In this document: positions 1 to 6,140 of the stretch, piece after piece | How positions within the stretch are numbered: the first letter of the stretch is position 1 | How the letters are laid out: each line of letters begins with the position of its first letter | Source: Myxococcales bacterium | GTDB lineage: Bacteria > Myxococcota > Polyangia > Fen-1088 | Reading direction: 5' to 3' | Assembly (NCBI GenBank): GCA_003157315.1 | Contig: PMJE01000374.1 | Span: 1 to 6,160, forward strand | Length of the DNA stretch: 6,160 bases | Notes under the pieces: generated by a model | What the model saw: only the letters and a program-made list of their open reading frames with translations | Databases searched by the model: none | Told to the model about the DNA's origin: nothing | Position numbers and translations under genes: made by a program

Positions 1-429
1 CTTCTCGAAGATGATGAGGTAGAGAAAGAAGTCCGCTACCGCGGCCATCACCGCGATGGCGTAGGGCAGGATCTCACGCTGACGGTGCCGGTTGCTGTAC
101 ACCGCGATGGCCGCAAAACCGGCCAGCAGCGCCACCCAAAACAGCATGGATCCGTCCAGCCCGCCCCAGTACGCCGATATCTTGTAGGCCAGCGGTGCCT
201 GCGCATCGGAGTAGTGCTGGACGTACTTGATGCTGAAGTCGCCCGACACAAATGCCTGCACCATGGCCACGCTGGCCAGCCCCAGCACCCCCGCCAGAGC
301 GTACACAGCGGCCCGTCCCGATTCGAGCAGTCGCGCATTGTCGCGCCGGGCTCCTACCAGCGACGCTGCCCCGGCGTAGGTTGCCACCAGCAACGCGATG
401 AGGACACAAATAACGCCGAAGTCAGCCAT
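1..429 (-). CDS. ccmF: CcmF/NrfE-like cytochrome c maturation protein (heme lyase subunit), N-terminal part
   Basis: The reading frame opens at ATG 429 and stays open to the window edge, giving 143 residues without a stop. Family members are usually about 630-680 residues, so only the first fifth is visible. Four hydrophobic segments lie near residues 4-26, 40-61, 94-112 and 119-141. The diagnostic stretch is residues 64-99: DFSIKYV, then PLAYKISAYWGG and LDGSMLFW, matching the CcmF pattern of an FS.xYV loop followed by YK.SA.WGG..GS.L.W. CcmF is an inner-membrane protein of System I cytochrome c maturation that attaches heme to apocytochrome c on the periplasmic side. Its WWD heme-handling domain would lie beyond the edge. 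No strong ribosome binding site precedes the ATG. The gene begins 48 bases after the DUF3788-like gene on the same strand, so it is probably co-transcribed. A NrfE or CcsA-type relative is a less likely alternative. Confidence 0.85.
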   Translation of the reverse strand, partial: MADFGVICVLIALLVATYAGAASLVGARRDNARLLESGRAAVYALAGVLGLASVAMVQAFVSGDFSIKYVQHYSDAQAPLAYKISAYWGGLDGSMLFWVALLAGFAAIAVYSNRHRQREILPYAIAVMAAVADFFLYLIIFEK

Positions 430-477
430 GGTAGTCTTGCTTGGACGTCGGGGCTGTCCGCCGAGTTTCTCAATTTG

Positions 478-996
478 TCATGGCGCCATGCTCGCCAGCT
501 TGGCGCGGATGATTATTTTGAAATCGGCGGCGCCGGTGCCGGCCAGCGGAATGTCCAGCCACAGCCGCGACGGGCTGCCGTGCGCCGTCTTCTGGGCGCG
601 CTGGCCGATGGGCGAGAGGGCTTGCCAATCCACCGCCGCGCTGGCAGCCGCCTCCAGCGACACGATGGCCACCGGCCAATCGCTGTGCAGCAGCAGGGCG
701 CACAGGGGCTTGCCGCCGCACAGGTAGCGCAAGGCCCATCCAGTCGACGGGCCGTAGAAGTACACGTCCTCCACGACTTCCTTCTGCTTGAGCAGGAAGC
801 TGCGTGCGGCTTCAAAGCGTTTTCCCAGGGCAAGTGGCAGGCGCGCGGTGAAGGCCGCCGGCGTGGGCTGCTGGTTCTTCTTGGGGAACGCCACCCGCGG
901 CGGCTGCGGCGCCCGGACCGGGCGTGGCGCGACCGGGGCGGGCTGGGCCTTGCTGGGGCGCGGGGAAGACTTCTTGTCAGGCGGCGTTCTTGCCAT
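478..996 (-). CDS. DUF3788-like small protein with proline/lysine-rich N-terminus
   Basis: This 172-residue protein has two parts. Residues 1-48 are rich in Pro, Lys, Arg and Ala and are probably disordered. Residues from about 58 onward look folded: a helix (KRFEAARSFLLKQ), then DVYFYGPSTGWALRYL near 77-92, a hydrophobic strand CALLLHSDWPVAIVSL near 99-114, and a final LWLDIPL plus DFKIIIRAKL near 145-167. The GW.LRY followed by two strands and a closing D..K.I..K segment resembles DUF3788-family proteins, whose function is unknown to me; this is a match by eye. There is no signal peptide or membrane segment, so it should be cytoplasmic. The ATG lies inside the end of the dedA gene (20-base overlap), suggesting translational coupling, and the ccmF-like gene follows 48 bases downstream. 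The clear coding pattern and tight packing support a real gene; the family name is uncertain. Confidence 0.7.
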   Translation of the reverse strand: MARTPPDKKSSPRPSKAQPAPVAPRPVRAPQPPRVAFPKKNQQPTPAAFTARLPLALGKRFEAARSFLLKQKEVVEDVYFYGPSTGWALRYLCGGKPLCALLLHSDWPVAIVSLEAAASAAVDWQALSPIGQRAQKTAHGSPSRLWLDIPLAGTGAADFKIIIRAKLASMAP

Positions 997-1639
997 CTTT
1001 TCGGTTGGCCAGGTAGTTCTTGGCGTAGGCGATGATACCAGGCAAAAGCGACAGGAAGATGACCAGAATGATCAGCTTCTCGATGTGTTTGGTCACGCCC
1101 GGCCAGGTGGTCGCAAGACCGAAGCCGATGAGAGTCATGCTGAGTACCCAGCCGATTCCGCCGAACACGTTGTAGCTGACGAAACGGCGGTAGTTCATGT
1201 TGCCCACGCCCGCCACCACCGGGGCAAAGGTGCGAATGATGGGAATGAAGCGCGCCAGGATGATGGTCTTGCCGCCGTGGCGCTCGTAGAACTCGTGGGT
1301 GCGGATGAGGTGCTTCTTGTTGAAGAAGAGTGAGCTCTCGCGCTTGAAGATCCTGGGCCCGGTCTTGAGGCCAATGTAGAAACCGACTTGATCGCCAGCC
1401 ACGGCGGCAATGGCAACCGCCAGGTTCAGCCACACGATGTCGAGCAGAGGCCGGCCGGTGGGGTTAGCCGAGGTGCAGAAGATACCGGCCGTGACCAGCA
1501 GCGAGTCGCCGGGAAGAAAAAATCCCACCAGGAGCCCGGTCTCGGAGAATATCACCGCTACCAGCGCGACCATCCCGCCCCATTGGATGATGCCCTGGAC
1601 ATTGTAGATTTTGTGGAACAGGTCCATCAGGTACTGCAC
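977..1639 (-). CDS. DedA-family (VTT domain) inner-membrane protein
   Basis: This 220-residue protein has the usual length and layout of bacterial DedA proteins, which are inner-membrane proteins of the SNARE-associated/VTT superfamily. The family is implicated in lipid-carrier (undecaprenyl phosphate or phospholipid) flipping and in membrane homeostasis. Family signatures visible are FSETGLLVGFFLPGDSLL at about 31-48 (acidic E33 and D45), AGDQVGFYIG at 81-90, and the re-entrant-loop region with FYERHGG at 117-123, LARFIPIIRTFAP at 128-140 and VAGVGNMNYRRF at 142-153. Key arginines are R130 and R136. Hydrophobic segments lie near 19-55, 66-90, 126-146, 155-176 and 187-205. The chosen start is GTG at 1639, because AAGGAAG lies 8 bases upstream; ATG at residue 5 is an alternative. 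The neighbour downstream overlaps by 20 bases. Which DedA subgroup it belongs to, and its substrate, cannot be decided here. Confidence 0.93.
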   Translation of the reverse strand: MQYLMDLFHKIYNVQGIIQWGGMVALVAVIFSETGLLVGFFLPGDSLLVTAGIFCTSANPTGRPLLDIVWLNLAVAIAAVAGDQVGFYIGLKTGPRIFKRESSLFFNKKHLIRTHEFYERHGGKTIILARFIPIIRTFAPVVAGVGNMNYRRFVSYNVFGGIGWVLSMTLIGFGLATTWPGVTKHIEKLIILVIFLSLLPGIIAYAKNYLANRKDGKNAA

Positions 1640-1869
1640 GACAGTGGCTTCCTTTGGCTAGGGGTGGGGAGGAACCCGCTACCCTGCCCTGCCTTGGGCA
1701 CAAGAGCAAGTCCTGCGCCGATGCCCTAATCAGACCCTTGGTTTCATGAGCCCGACAGAGGAATCGCGTAATGTCCGGCGCTCCTGCCCGCGCGTGAGAT
1801 CGAGCTTCAGACCCAAGGCGCGCAGAGGACATCGTAGCGTTCGCGTGCTGTGCTCATCCGTGTCTTGTT
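1640..1869. other. Intergenic gap between ppnP and the dedA-family gene, no gene seen
   Basis: This 230-base stretch separates two minus-strand genes. Apart from the ribosome binding site next to the dedA-family start, I see no convincing gene, no GC-rich hairpin followed by a T-run, and no good sigma70 -35/-10 pair. Reading frames crossing it lack family resemblance and look like by-products of high GC. A dedA promoter is expected here on position alone, but I cannot point to it. Confidence 0.5.
1648..1654 (-). promoter_or_regulatory. Shine-Dalgarno site for the dedA-family gene
   Basis: On the minus strand AAGGAAG is followed by 8 bases and then GTG at 1639. This spacing favours the GTG start over the ATG four codons further in. 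Confidence 0.6.
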
Positions 1870-2148
1870 CTAGATGAATTCGCAGATGTACGCGGCCGGC
1901 TCCATCGCGCGGATGTCGAAACCGGTCTTCGCCGGAATCTCGAATGCAGTGCCCACCGGGTAGTGCTTCCATTCGCCGCCAGGCAGACGGGCGGCGAGCT
2001 CGCCGCTGACGATGATCATCCGTTCGGCGCCGCCGGTATCGAAGTGGAATTCTCCGGGCTGCACCACTCCCGCGGTTGCGCGGCGACCGTTGCGCTCGAA
2101 GCCGAGACTTTGAACCTTGCCGTCGAAGTAGGTGTTGTGCTTGGTCAT
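1870..2148 (-). CDS. ppnP: Pyrimidine/purine nucleoside phosphorylase PpnP (YaiE/DUF1255 family)
   Basis: This 92-residue protein has the full length expected for PpnP, a small one-domain cupin-fold enzyme. The family catalyses phosphorolysis of several purine and pyrimidine nucleosides to the free base and ribose 1-phosphate, in nucleoside salvage in the cytoplasm. Family features are YFDGKVQSLGF at residues 7-17, TAGVVQPGEFHFDT at 25-38, ERMIIVSGEL at 42-51, W60 with the YPVGTAFEIPAKTGFDI run at 63-79, and the closing YICEFI at 87-92. The frame stays open upstream to 2256, but the family normally begins just before the YFDGKV segment, so ATG 2148 was chosen. No strong ribosome binding site precedes it. 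The gene is divergent from the glycosyltransferase operon and separated by 230 bases from the dedA-family gene, so it is probably a single-gene unit. Confidence 0.93.
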   Translation of the reverse strand: MTKHNTYFDGKVQSLGFERNGRRATAGVVQPGEFHFDTGGAERMIIVSGELAARLPGGEWKHYPVGTAFEIPAKTGFDIRAMEPAAYICEFI

Positions 2149-2263
2149 GGCTGACAGTCTATCCGCGGTCGACGCCTCGTGCCAGCCTCTGGCCACCTGA
2201 CCGATGCTGGACATCACGGGCGGGGGCGTCACCGGTTCGGCCGCGCCTGGCACCACTCAGCGA

Positions 2264-2293
2264 TTGACCGGCGCGGCGAGAACTCCCTATCAT
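2264..2293 (+). promoter_or_regulatory. Putative sigma70-type promoter of the glycan operon
   Basis: TTGACC (2264-2269) and TATCAT (2288-2293) each match the sigma70 consensus at five of six positions and are separated by 18 bases. Transcription would begin near 2300, leaving a leader of about 25 bases before the glycosyltransferase ATG at 2325. It lies in the 176-base divergent region between ppnP and the operon. This is a match by eye; no other element of this quality was seen in the region. Confidence 0.6.
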
Positions 2294-2324
2294 CCGCCCT
2301 GGACCCGCCTGACCTGAGACCGCC

Positions 2325-3347
2325 ATGCCCTGCCTGCTTTCCATCGTGGTTCCCGTCTACAACGAGGAGCAAACCCTGCCGCAATTCCTGCAGCGAATCC
2401 GGGCGGCCTTGGCGCCGGTCACGCAGGATTATGAGATCATCTTTGCGGCGGATCCTTGTACCGACGGCACGGTCGATCTGATACGGCAGGAGCACGCGCG
2501 CGATTCCAGGATCAAGCTACTGTTGTTCTCGCGACGTTTTGGCCAGCCCGCGGCTACCCTGGGCGGCCTGGCGTATGCCAGCGGGCAGGCCGTGGTTGTG
2601 ATCGACTGCGACCTGCAGGATCCTCCGCAGCTCATCGGGGAAATGGTGCGGCTGTGGCGCGAAGGCTACAAGGTCGTGGTTCCGCAACGCCGGTCGCGCC
2701 AGGGCGAGACGATTTTCAAGCGCATCATCGCGTATTCGGGCTACTGGGCGATCAATCGGATGTCGACGGTGCCCATCCCGCGCAACACCGGGGATTTTCG
2801 CCTGATGGACCGGCGGGTGGTCGAAGAGATCGTCAAGCTCAGGGAGAGCCACGGCTTTCTGCGCGGGCTGGTCAGCGTGGTGGGGTTCAAGACGATTCTG
2901 GTGCCCTTCGATCGAGATGCGCGCGCGGGCGGCCAGGGCAAGTACAATCGTTTGACGGGAAGTCTGCGTATCGGGATCAACGGCATCATCGCTTTTTCGG
3001 ATGCGCTGCTCAGTTTGATGGTCGTCGCGGGAGTGGCCATGGCGACCCTGGCTCTGCTGGCGGTGCCTCTGGTGGCGTATTTGAAGGCCAAGGGGCTGTA
3101 TATGTTTGCCCAGGGTCTGGCCACCACCTGTATTCTGATGCTGTTCTTGGGCGGGGTTCAGCTCATGAGCATGGGCGTGCTGGGGGCGTACATCGGCCGC
3201 ATCTATGATGAGGCCAAGCGGCGGCCCAAGTTCATCGTCGAGGAATCGCTCGGCCTGGCTGAGCCGGTGCAGAGATTGGACGAGAGCGAAACCCAACGCG
3301 CGCGGGGACCGCAAGCGGCGGTCCCGGAGGACCGCAGAGACTTCTGA
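2325..3347 (+). CDS. Membrane-anchored GT2 glycosyltransferase (polyprenyl-phosphate glycosyltransferase type)
   Basis: This 340-residue protein has the build of the DPM1/GtrB/ArnC-like group of GT2 enzymes. These transfer a sugar from a nucleotide donor to undecaprenyl phosphate at the cytoplasmic face of the inner membrane. The N-terminal GT-A domain starts with LSIVVPVYNEEQTL (5-18); the metal/nucleotide motif is VIDCDLQDPP (92-101, D94 and D96); RRFGQPAATLGGL lies at 70-82, NTGDFRLMDR at 154-163, and GGQGKYNRL at 202-210 corresponds to the family's G.SKY segment. Two membrane segments follow at about 226-252 and 264-289, then GAYIGRIYDEAKRRPKFIVEE and a charged tail to residue 340. The usual DDGS.D motif is replaced by AADPCTD (41-47). 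This is the first gene of the operon, behind a good promoter, and its stop overlaps the next ATG by one base. The sugar it transfers is unknown; specificity cannot be read from sequence. Confidence 0.9.
   Translation: MPCLLSIVVPVYNEEQTLPQFLQRIRAALAPVTQDYEIIFAADPCTDGTVDLIRQEHARDSRIKLLLFSRRFGQPAATLGGLAYASGQAVVVIDCDLQDPPQLIGEMVRLWREGYKVVVPQRRSRQGETIFKRIIAYSGYWAINRMSTVPIPRNTGDFRLMDRRVVEEIVKLRESHGFLRGLVSVVGFKTILVPFDRDARAGGQGKYNRLTGSLRIGINGIIAFSDALLSLMVVAGVAMATLALLAVPLVAYLKAKGLYMFAQGLATTCILMLFLGGVQLMSMGVLGAYIGRIYDEAKRRPKFIVEESLGLAEPVQRLDESETQRARGPQAAVPEDRRDF
3305..3325 (+). repeat. Perfect 8-bp inverted repeat near the glycosyltransferase/epimerase junction
   Basis: GGGACCGC (3305-3312) and GCGGTCCC (3318-3325) are perfect complements with a 5-base loop. 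They lie inside the last codons of the glycosyltransferase gene, 21 bases before the epimerase ATG and just ahead of a GGAGG. There is no T-run after it, so it is not a typical terminator. It may be chance in GC-rich DNA or an mRNA hairpin affecting translation of the next gene. Confidence 0.4.
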
Positions 3348-4300
3348 TGAAGTACGTTGTCACGGGTTGCGCGGGGTTCGTGGGCAGCAACCTTGCCGAT
3401 CGACTGCTTGCCGATGGCCATGAAGTGGTTGGCTATGACAACTTCTCCACCGGACGGATGGAATTCTTGGCCAAGGCGCAGGAGCACAAGCGATTTCGCT
3501 TGGTGCGCGGGGATGTGCTGGACCTGAAGGACTTGACTGTAGCCGTGGCAGGCGCGGATGTGGTGATGCACCTGGCGGCCAACGCTGACGTGCGCTTCGG
3601 AACCGATCACCCGCGCAGGGATCTGGAGCAGAACACCATCGCGACCTGGAATGTGCTCGAGGCGATGCGACTGGGTGGCGTCAAGCAGATCGGATTTTCG
3701 TCGACTGGCTCGGTATATGGCGAGCCCCAGGTATTTCCTACACCCGAGGATGCGCCCTTTCCCTTGCAGACGTCGCTCTATGGGGCGTCCAAAGCGGCGG
3801 GAGAGGCATTGATTGCAGCCTATTGCACTGGATTCGGAATGCGTGGCTGCATATTCCGGTTCGTGTCGATTCTGGGCGAACGCTATTCGCACGGACATGT
3901 CTTCGACTTCTACAAGCAACTGATCGATCATCCCAATCAGCTGCACGTGTTGGGCAATGGCCAGCAGCGCAAGTCCTACCTCTATGTGCAGGACTGCCTG
4001 GACGCCATTCTCCTGGCCATGGACCGGGCGAGCGGCCCGGTCGAAGTGTTCAACCTGGGCACTGACGAATTCTGCAAGGTCAACGACTCGATTGGGTGGA
4101 TCACCGGCCAGTTGGGGCTGCGACCTGCCTTGGCCTATGCTGGCGGCGAGCGCGGCTGGATTGGCGACAGTCCATTCATTCTTCTCGACTGCGGCAAGAT
4201 CCGAAAGCTGGGCTGGGCGCCGAGGCTCACCATCAAGCAAGGTATCGAGCGCACCCTGCAGTTTCTGCAAGACAACCCCTGGGTTCTGGAGCGAAGCTAG
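3347..4300 (+). CDS. NAD-dependent epimerase/dehydratase (extended SDR, nucleotide-sugar type)
   Basis: This 317-residue protein has the length and motifs of extended short-chain dehydrogenases acting on nucleotide sugars, such as UDP-glucose 4-epimerase relatives. The N-terminal Rossmann motif is TGCAGFVGSNL (6-16), with the GxxGxxG glycines G7, G10 and G13, and YDNFSTG (30-36) supplies D31, the residue expected to hold the NAD ribose. VVMHLAA lies at 72-78. The catalytic region is SSTGSVYG (118-125) and SLYGASKAAGE (143-153), with Y145 and K149 as the YxxxK pair. FRFVSILGERYSHG (170-183) and GNGQQRKSYLYVQD (203-216) are typical of the substrate-binding half. ATG 3347 overlaps the glycosyltransferase stop by one base, and the next gene begins 2 bases after this stop. 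It likely epimerises, dehydrates or oxidises a nucleotide-linked sugar in the cytoplasm; the exact reaction is not determined by these motifs. Confidence 0.92.
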   Translation: MKYVVTGCAGFVGSNLADRLLADGHEVVGYDNFSTGRMEFLAKAQEHKRFRLVRGDVLDLKDLTVAVAGADVVMHLAANADVRFGTDHPRRDLEQNTIATWNVLEAMRLGGVKQIGFSSTGSVYGEPQVFPTPEDAPFPLQTSLYGASKAAGEALIAAYCTGFGMRGCIFRFVSILGERYSHGHVFDFYKQLIDHPNQLHVLGNGQQRKSYLYVQDCLDAILLAMDRASGPVEVFNLGTDEFCKVNDSIGWITGQLGLRPALAYAGGERGWIGDSPFILLDCGKIRKLGWAPRLTIKQGIERTLQFLQDNPWVLERS

Positions 4301-4302
4301 CC

Positions 4303-5166
4303 ATGCGTCTGCACGGGAGACAGGCACTGGTCACCGGCGGCACGCGCGGGCTGGGGCTGGAGATCGCCCGGCTCTTCTGGAGCGAGGGCGCTAACCTGAT
4401 CGTGGTGGCGCGCGACGCCCGGGAACTCGACCGTCTGCGCGAGGCTTTGCAGCCCCAGGCTGCGGCCGGGCAGGTCTTGGACGTCCTGTCGGCTGATCTG
4501 AGCAGCGATTCCGGTCTGCGCAGCGTGCTTGAGCAAATGGCGCGTCGGGGTGGGGTCGAGGTGCTGGTGAACAATGCCGCGGTTCAAGGCCCCATCGGCA
4601 AGCTCTGGGAGTGCGACTGGCAGGCGTGGGAGACGGCGGTCAAGCTCGACCTTCTGGTGCCGGTGCAGTTGTGCCGAGCGGCTGTGCCCGCCATGCTTCG
4701 GCGCAAGAAGGGGAGCATCATCAACCTGTCAGGCGGCGGAGCCACCGGGCCGCGCGAGAAATTTTCGGCCTATGCCAGCGCCAAGACTGCCCTCGTGCGT
4801 TTCACGGAAACTCTGGCCGCAGAGGTCAAGTCGCACGAGATCCGGGTGAACGCCGTGGCGCCGGGTGCGATGAACACCTCGATGATGCGCGAGACAGTGA
4901 GTGCCGGGCCCGAGCGCGCGGGTGCCGACTACCAGCGTGCCCTGGAGACCATGCAGAAGGACGGTGCAGCGACCGCGCGACGGGCTGCGGAGCTTTGCCT
5001 GTTTCTCGCCACGGACGAAAGCGCGGGTATCACCGGACGGCTACTCAGCGCCGTGTGGGATCCATGGCAGCGCTTGGCCGAGCACATTCGCGAGATCGAA
5101 GGTTCCGACATCTACACGTTGAGGCGAATCGTACCCAAGGACCGGGGCCAGGAGTGGGCGAAATGA
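4303..5166 (+). CDS. Classical SDR-family oxidoreductase with distinctive C-terminal tail
   Basis: This 287-residue protein is a classical NAD(P)-dependent short-chain dehydrogenase/reductase. TGGTRGLG (11-18) is the cofactor-binding TGxxxGxG motif, NNAA lies at 90-93, and the catalytic residues are S143 in IINLSGGG, Y157 and K161 in YASAK. VNAVAPGAMNT (182-192) is the usual loop after the active site. R15 and the VVARD run at 34-38 would suit NADP, but preference is not certain. The tetrad Asn appears replaced by D116 (alignment by eye). After the usual end of the fold there is an extra tail from about 252, with WDPW, SDIYTLRRIVPKDRG and EWAK. Classical SDRs are usually near 250 residues. 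The start at ATG 4303, 2 bases after the previous stop, begins just before the first strand; a longer in-frame extension exists but overlaps the epimerase. The substrate is probably a sugar or sugar derivative, inferred from the neighbours. Confidence 0.92.
   Translation: MRLHGRQALVTGGTRGLGLEIARLFWSEGANLIVVARDARELDRLREALQPQAAAGQVLDVLSADLSSDSGLRSVLEQMARRGGVEVLVNNAAVQGPIGKLWECDWQAWETAVKLDLLVPVQLCRAAVPAMLRRKKGSIINLSGGGATGPREKFSAYASAKTALVRFTETLAAEVKSHEIRVNAVAPGAMNTSMMRETVSAGPERAGADYQRALETMQKDGAATARRAAELCLFLATDESAGITGRLLSAVWDPWQRLAEHIREIEGSDIYTLRRIVPKDRGQEWAK
5150..5154 (+). promoter_or_regulatory. Shine-Dalgarno site for the Gfo/Idh/MocA gene
   Basis: AGGAG lies 8 bases before ATG 5163 and 11 bases before the second ATG at 5166. 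The spacing favours 5163, which overlaps the SDR stop by 4 bases. Confidence 0.6.
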
Positions 5167-6140
5167 TGAAGGTGGGCATCGTCGGCTGCGGGCTAATCGG
5201 GCGCAAACGCGCGCAGGCCCTGGGTGCGGGGAAACTGGTGGCGTGCGCGGATGCGGTTTTCGAGCGCGCGCAGGCATTGGCTGCTGAACATGGCGCGCAG
5301 GCAGTGGCGGACTGGCGCGAGATGGTCAAGCGGCCGGAGGTGCAGATGGTTGTGGTGGCGACCACCCATGATTGGCTGGCGCCGGTGAGCTTGGCCGCGG
5401 TCGAGGCTGGCAAGCATGTGCTGGTGGAAAAACCAGGCGCACGTCGGGCGGCCGAGCTGGAGGCCGTGGTGCAGGCGGCGCGCGCGCGCAACGTGCTGGT
5501 GCGCGTGGGCTTCAACCATCGCTTCCATCCGGCCCTGCGCAAGGCGCACGAGATGTTCCTTGCGGGAGCCGTCGGGCCTCTCATGTACCTGCGCGCGCGT
5601 TACGGGCATGGGGGACGGGTGGGCTACGACAAAGAGTGGCGGGCGCGTCCCGAGGTGTCGGGTGGTGGCGAGCTGATTGATCAAGGCATGCACCTCATCG
5701 ATCTGGCCCGCTGGTTCGCCGGCGAATTCGTCGCAGTGGACGGACTGGCGGGCTGTTGGTTTTGGAACATGCCGGTGGACGACAATGCATTTCTGCTGCT
5801 GCGAACCGCAGAGAAGAGGGTGGCTTTCATGCACTGCAGTTGTTCCGAATGGAAGAACCTTTTCTCGTTCGAGGTGTTCGGTCGGGACGGCAAGCTGGAA
5901 GTGCAGGGATTGGGTGGCAGCTACGGGGTGGAGCGGCTGACCCACTTTCGCATGCTGCCGGAAATGGGGCCGCCCGACACAGTGTCTTGGGAGTATCCGC
6001 GTGGCGACAATTCTTGGGCAGCCGAGCTAGCGGAATTCTACCAAGACATAGCTTTGGGCCGGCAACCCGCGTCCGGGCTTTCGGATGCCGTGGCAGCGCT
6101 GCGGGTGGTCGAACGAATCTACGAGGTATCGCAAGTATGA
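5163..6140 (+). CDS. Gfo/Idh/MocA-family oxidoreductase
   Basis: This 325-residue protein has the family's two-domain layout. The N-terminal Rossmann fold begins VGIVGCGLIG (4-13), with the GxGxxG glycines G8, G10 and G13; VVVATTHDWLAP follows at 63-74 and the catalytic-lysine motif EKPGA at 89-93 (K90). The C-terminal alpha/beta domain carries GFNHRFHP (116-123) and the active-site segment GGGELIDQGMHLIDLARWF at 167-185, with D173, H177 and D180. These enzymes use NAD(P) to oxidise or reduce sugars, inositols and nucleotide sugars; in surface-polysaccharide loci they often make 3-keto sugars. Length is normal and no key residue is missing. Two adjacent ATG codons exist; 5163 was chosen for its ribosome binding site and the 4-base overlap with the SDR gene. 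Its stop overlaps the next start by 4 bases. The substrate is unknown. Confidence 0.93.
   Translation: MMKVGIVGCGLIGRKRAQALGAGKLVACADAVFERAQALAAEHGAQAVADWREMVKRPEVQMVVVATTHDWLAPVSLAAVEAGKHVLVEKPGARRAAELEAVVQAARARNVLVRVGFNHRFHPALRKAHEMFLAGAVGPLMYLRARYGHGGRVGYDKEWRARPEVSGGGELIDQGMHLIDLARWFAGEFVAVDGLAGCWFWNMPVDDNAFLLLRTAEKRVAFMHCSCSEWKNLFSFEVFGRDGKLEVQGLGGSYGVERLTHFRMLPEMGPPDTVSWEYPRGDNSWAAELAEFYQDIALGRQPASGLSDAVAALRVVERIYEVSQV

Noticed and set aside
85..1035. A 316-codon plus-strand open frame opposite ccmF, the DUF3788-like gene and the dedA-family gene
   Set aside because: It crosses three minus-strand genes with clear family motifs, is rich in Arg, Gly, Ala and Gln as expected for an antisense shadow in GC-rich DNA, and resembles no family.
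513..1433. A 306-codon minus-strand frame overlapping the dedA-family and DUF3788-like genes
   Set aside because: Its translation is Arg/His/Pro-rich and out of frame with two well-supported genes on the same strand.
2156..2184. A possible ppnP promoter on the minus strand (TGGCAC, 17 bases, TAGACT)
   Set aside because: Spacing is right but the -35 box matches consensus at only two positions, and the transcript would have almost no leader.
1870..2256. A longer, 128-residue version of PpnP
   Set aside because: The extra 36 residues have no counterpart in this small family, which normally begins close to the YFDGKV segment; ATG 2148 gives the expected 92 residues.
3203..4327. A 374-codon minus-strand open frame opposite the epimerase gene
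   Set aside because: It covers almost the whole of a convincing epimerase gene on the other strand and has no recognisable domain; long antisense frames are common at high GC.
4096..5166. An upstream extension of the SDR protein to 356 residues
   Set aside because: It would overlap the epimerase gene by about 200 bases in another frame; ATG 4303 sits just before the first Rossmann strand as expected.
5478..5489. A 12-base alternating GC tract
   Set aside because: It encodes part of an ordinary Ala/Arg-rich helix in the Gfo/Idh/MocA gene and is explained by codon choice at high GC.
4611..6140. A 509-residue version of the Gfo/Idh/MocA protein
   Set aside because: The extension is the out-of-frame reading of the SDR gene; the Rossmann motif begins three residues after ATG 5163, which has its own ribosome binding site.
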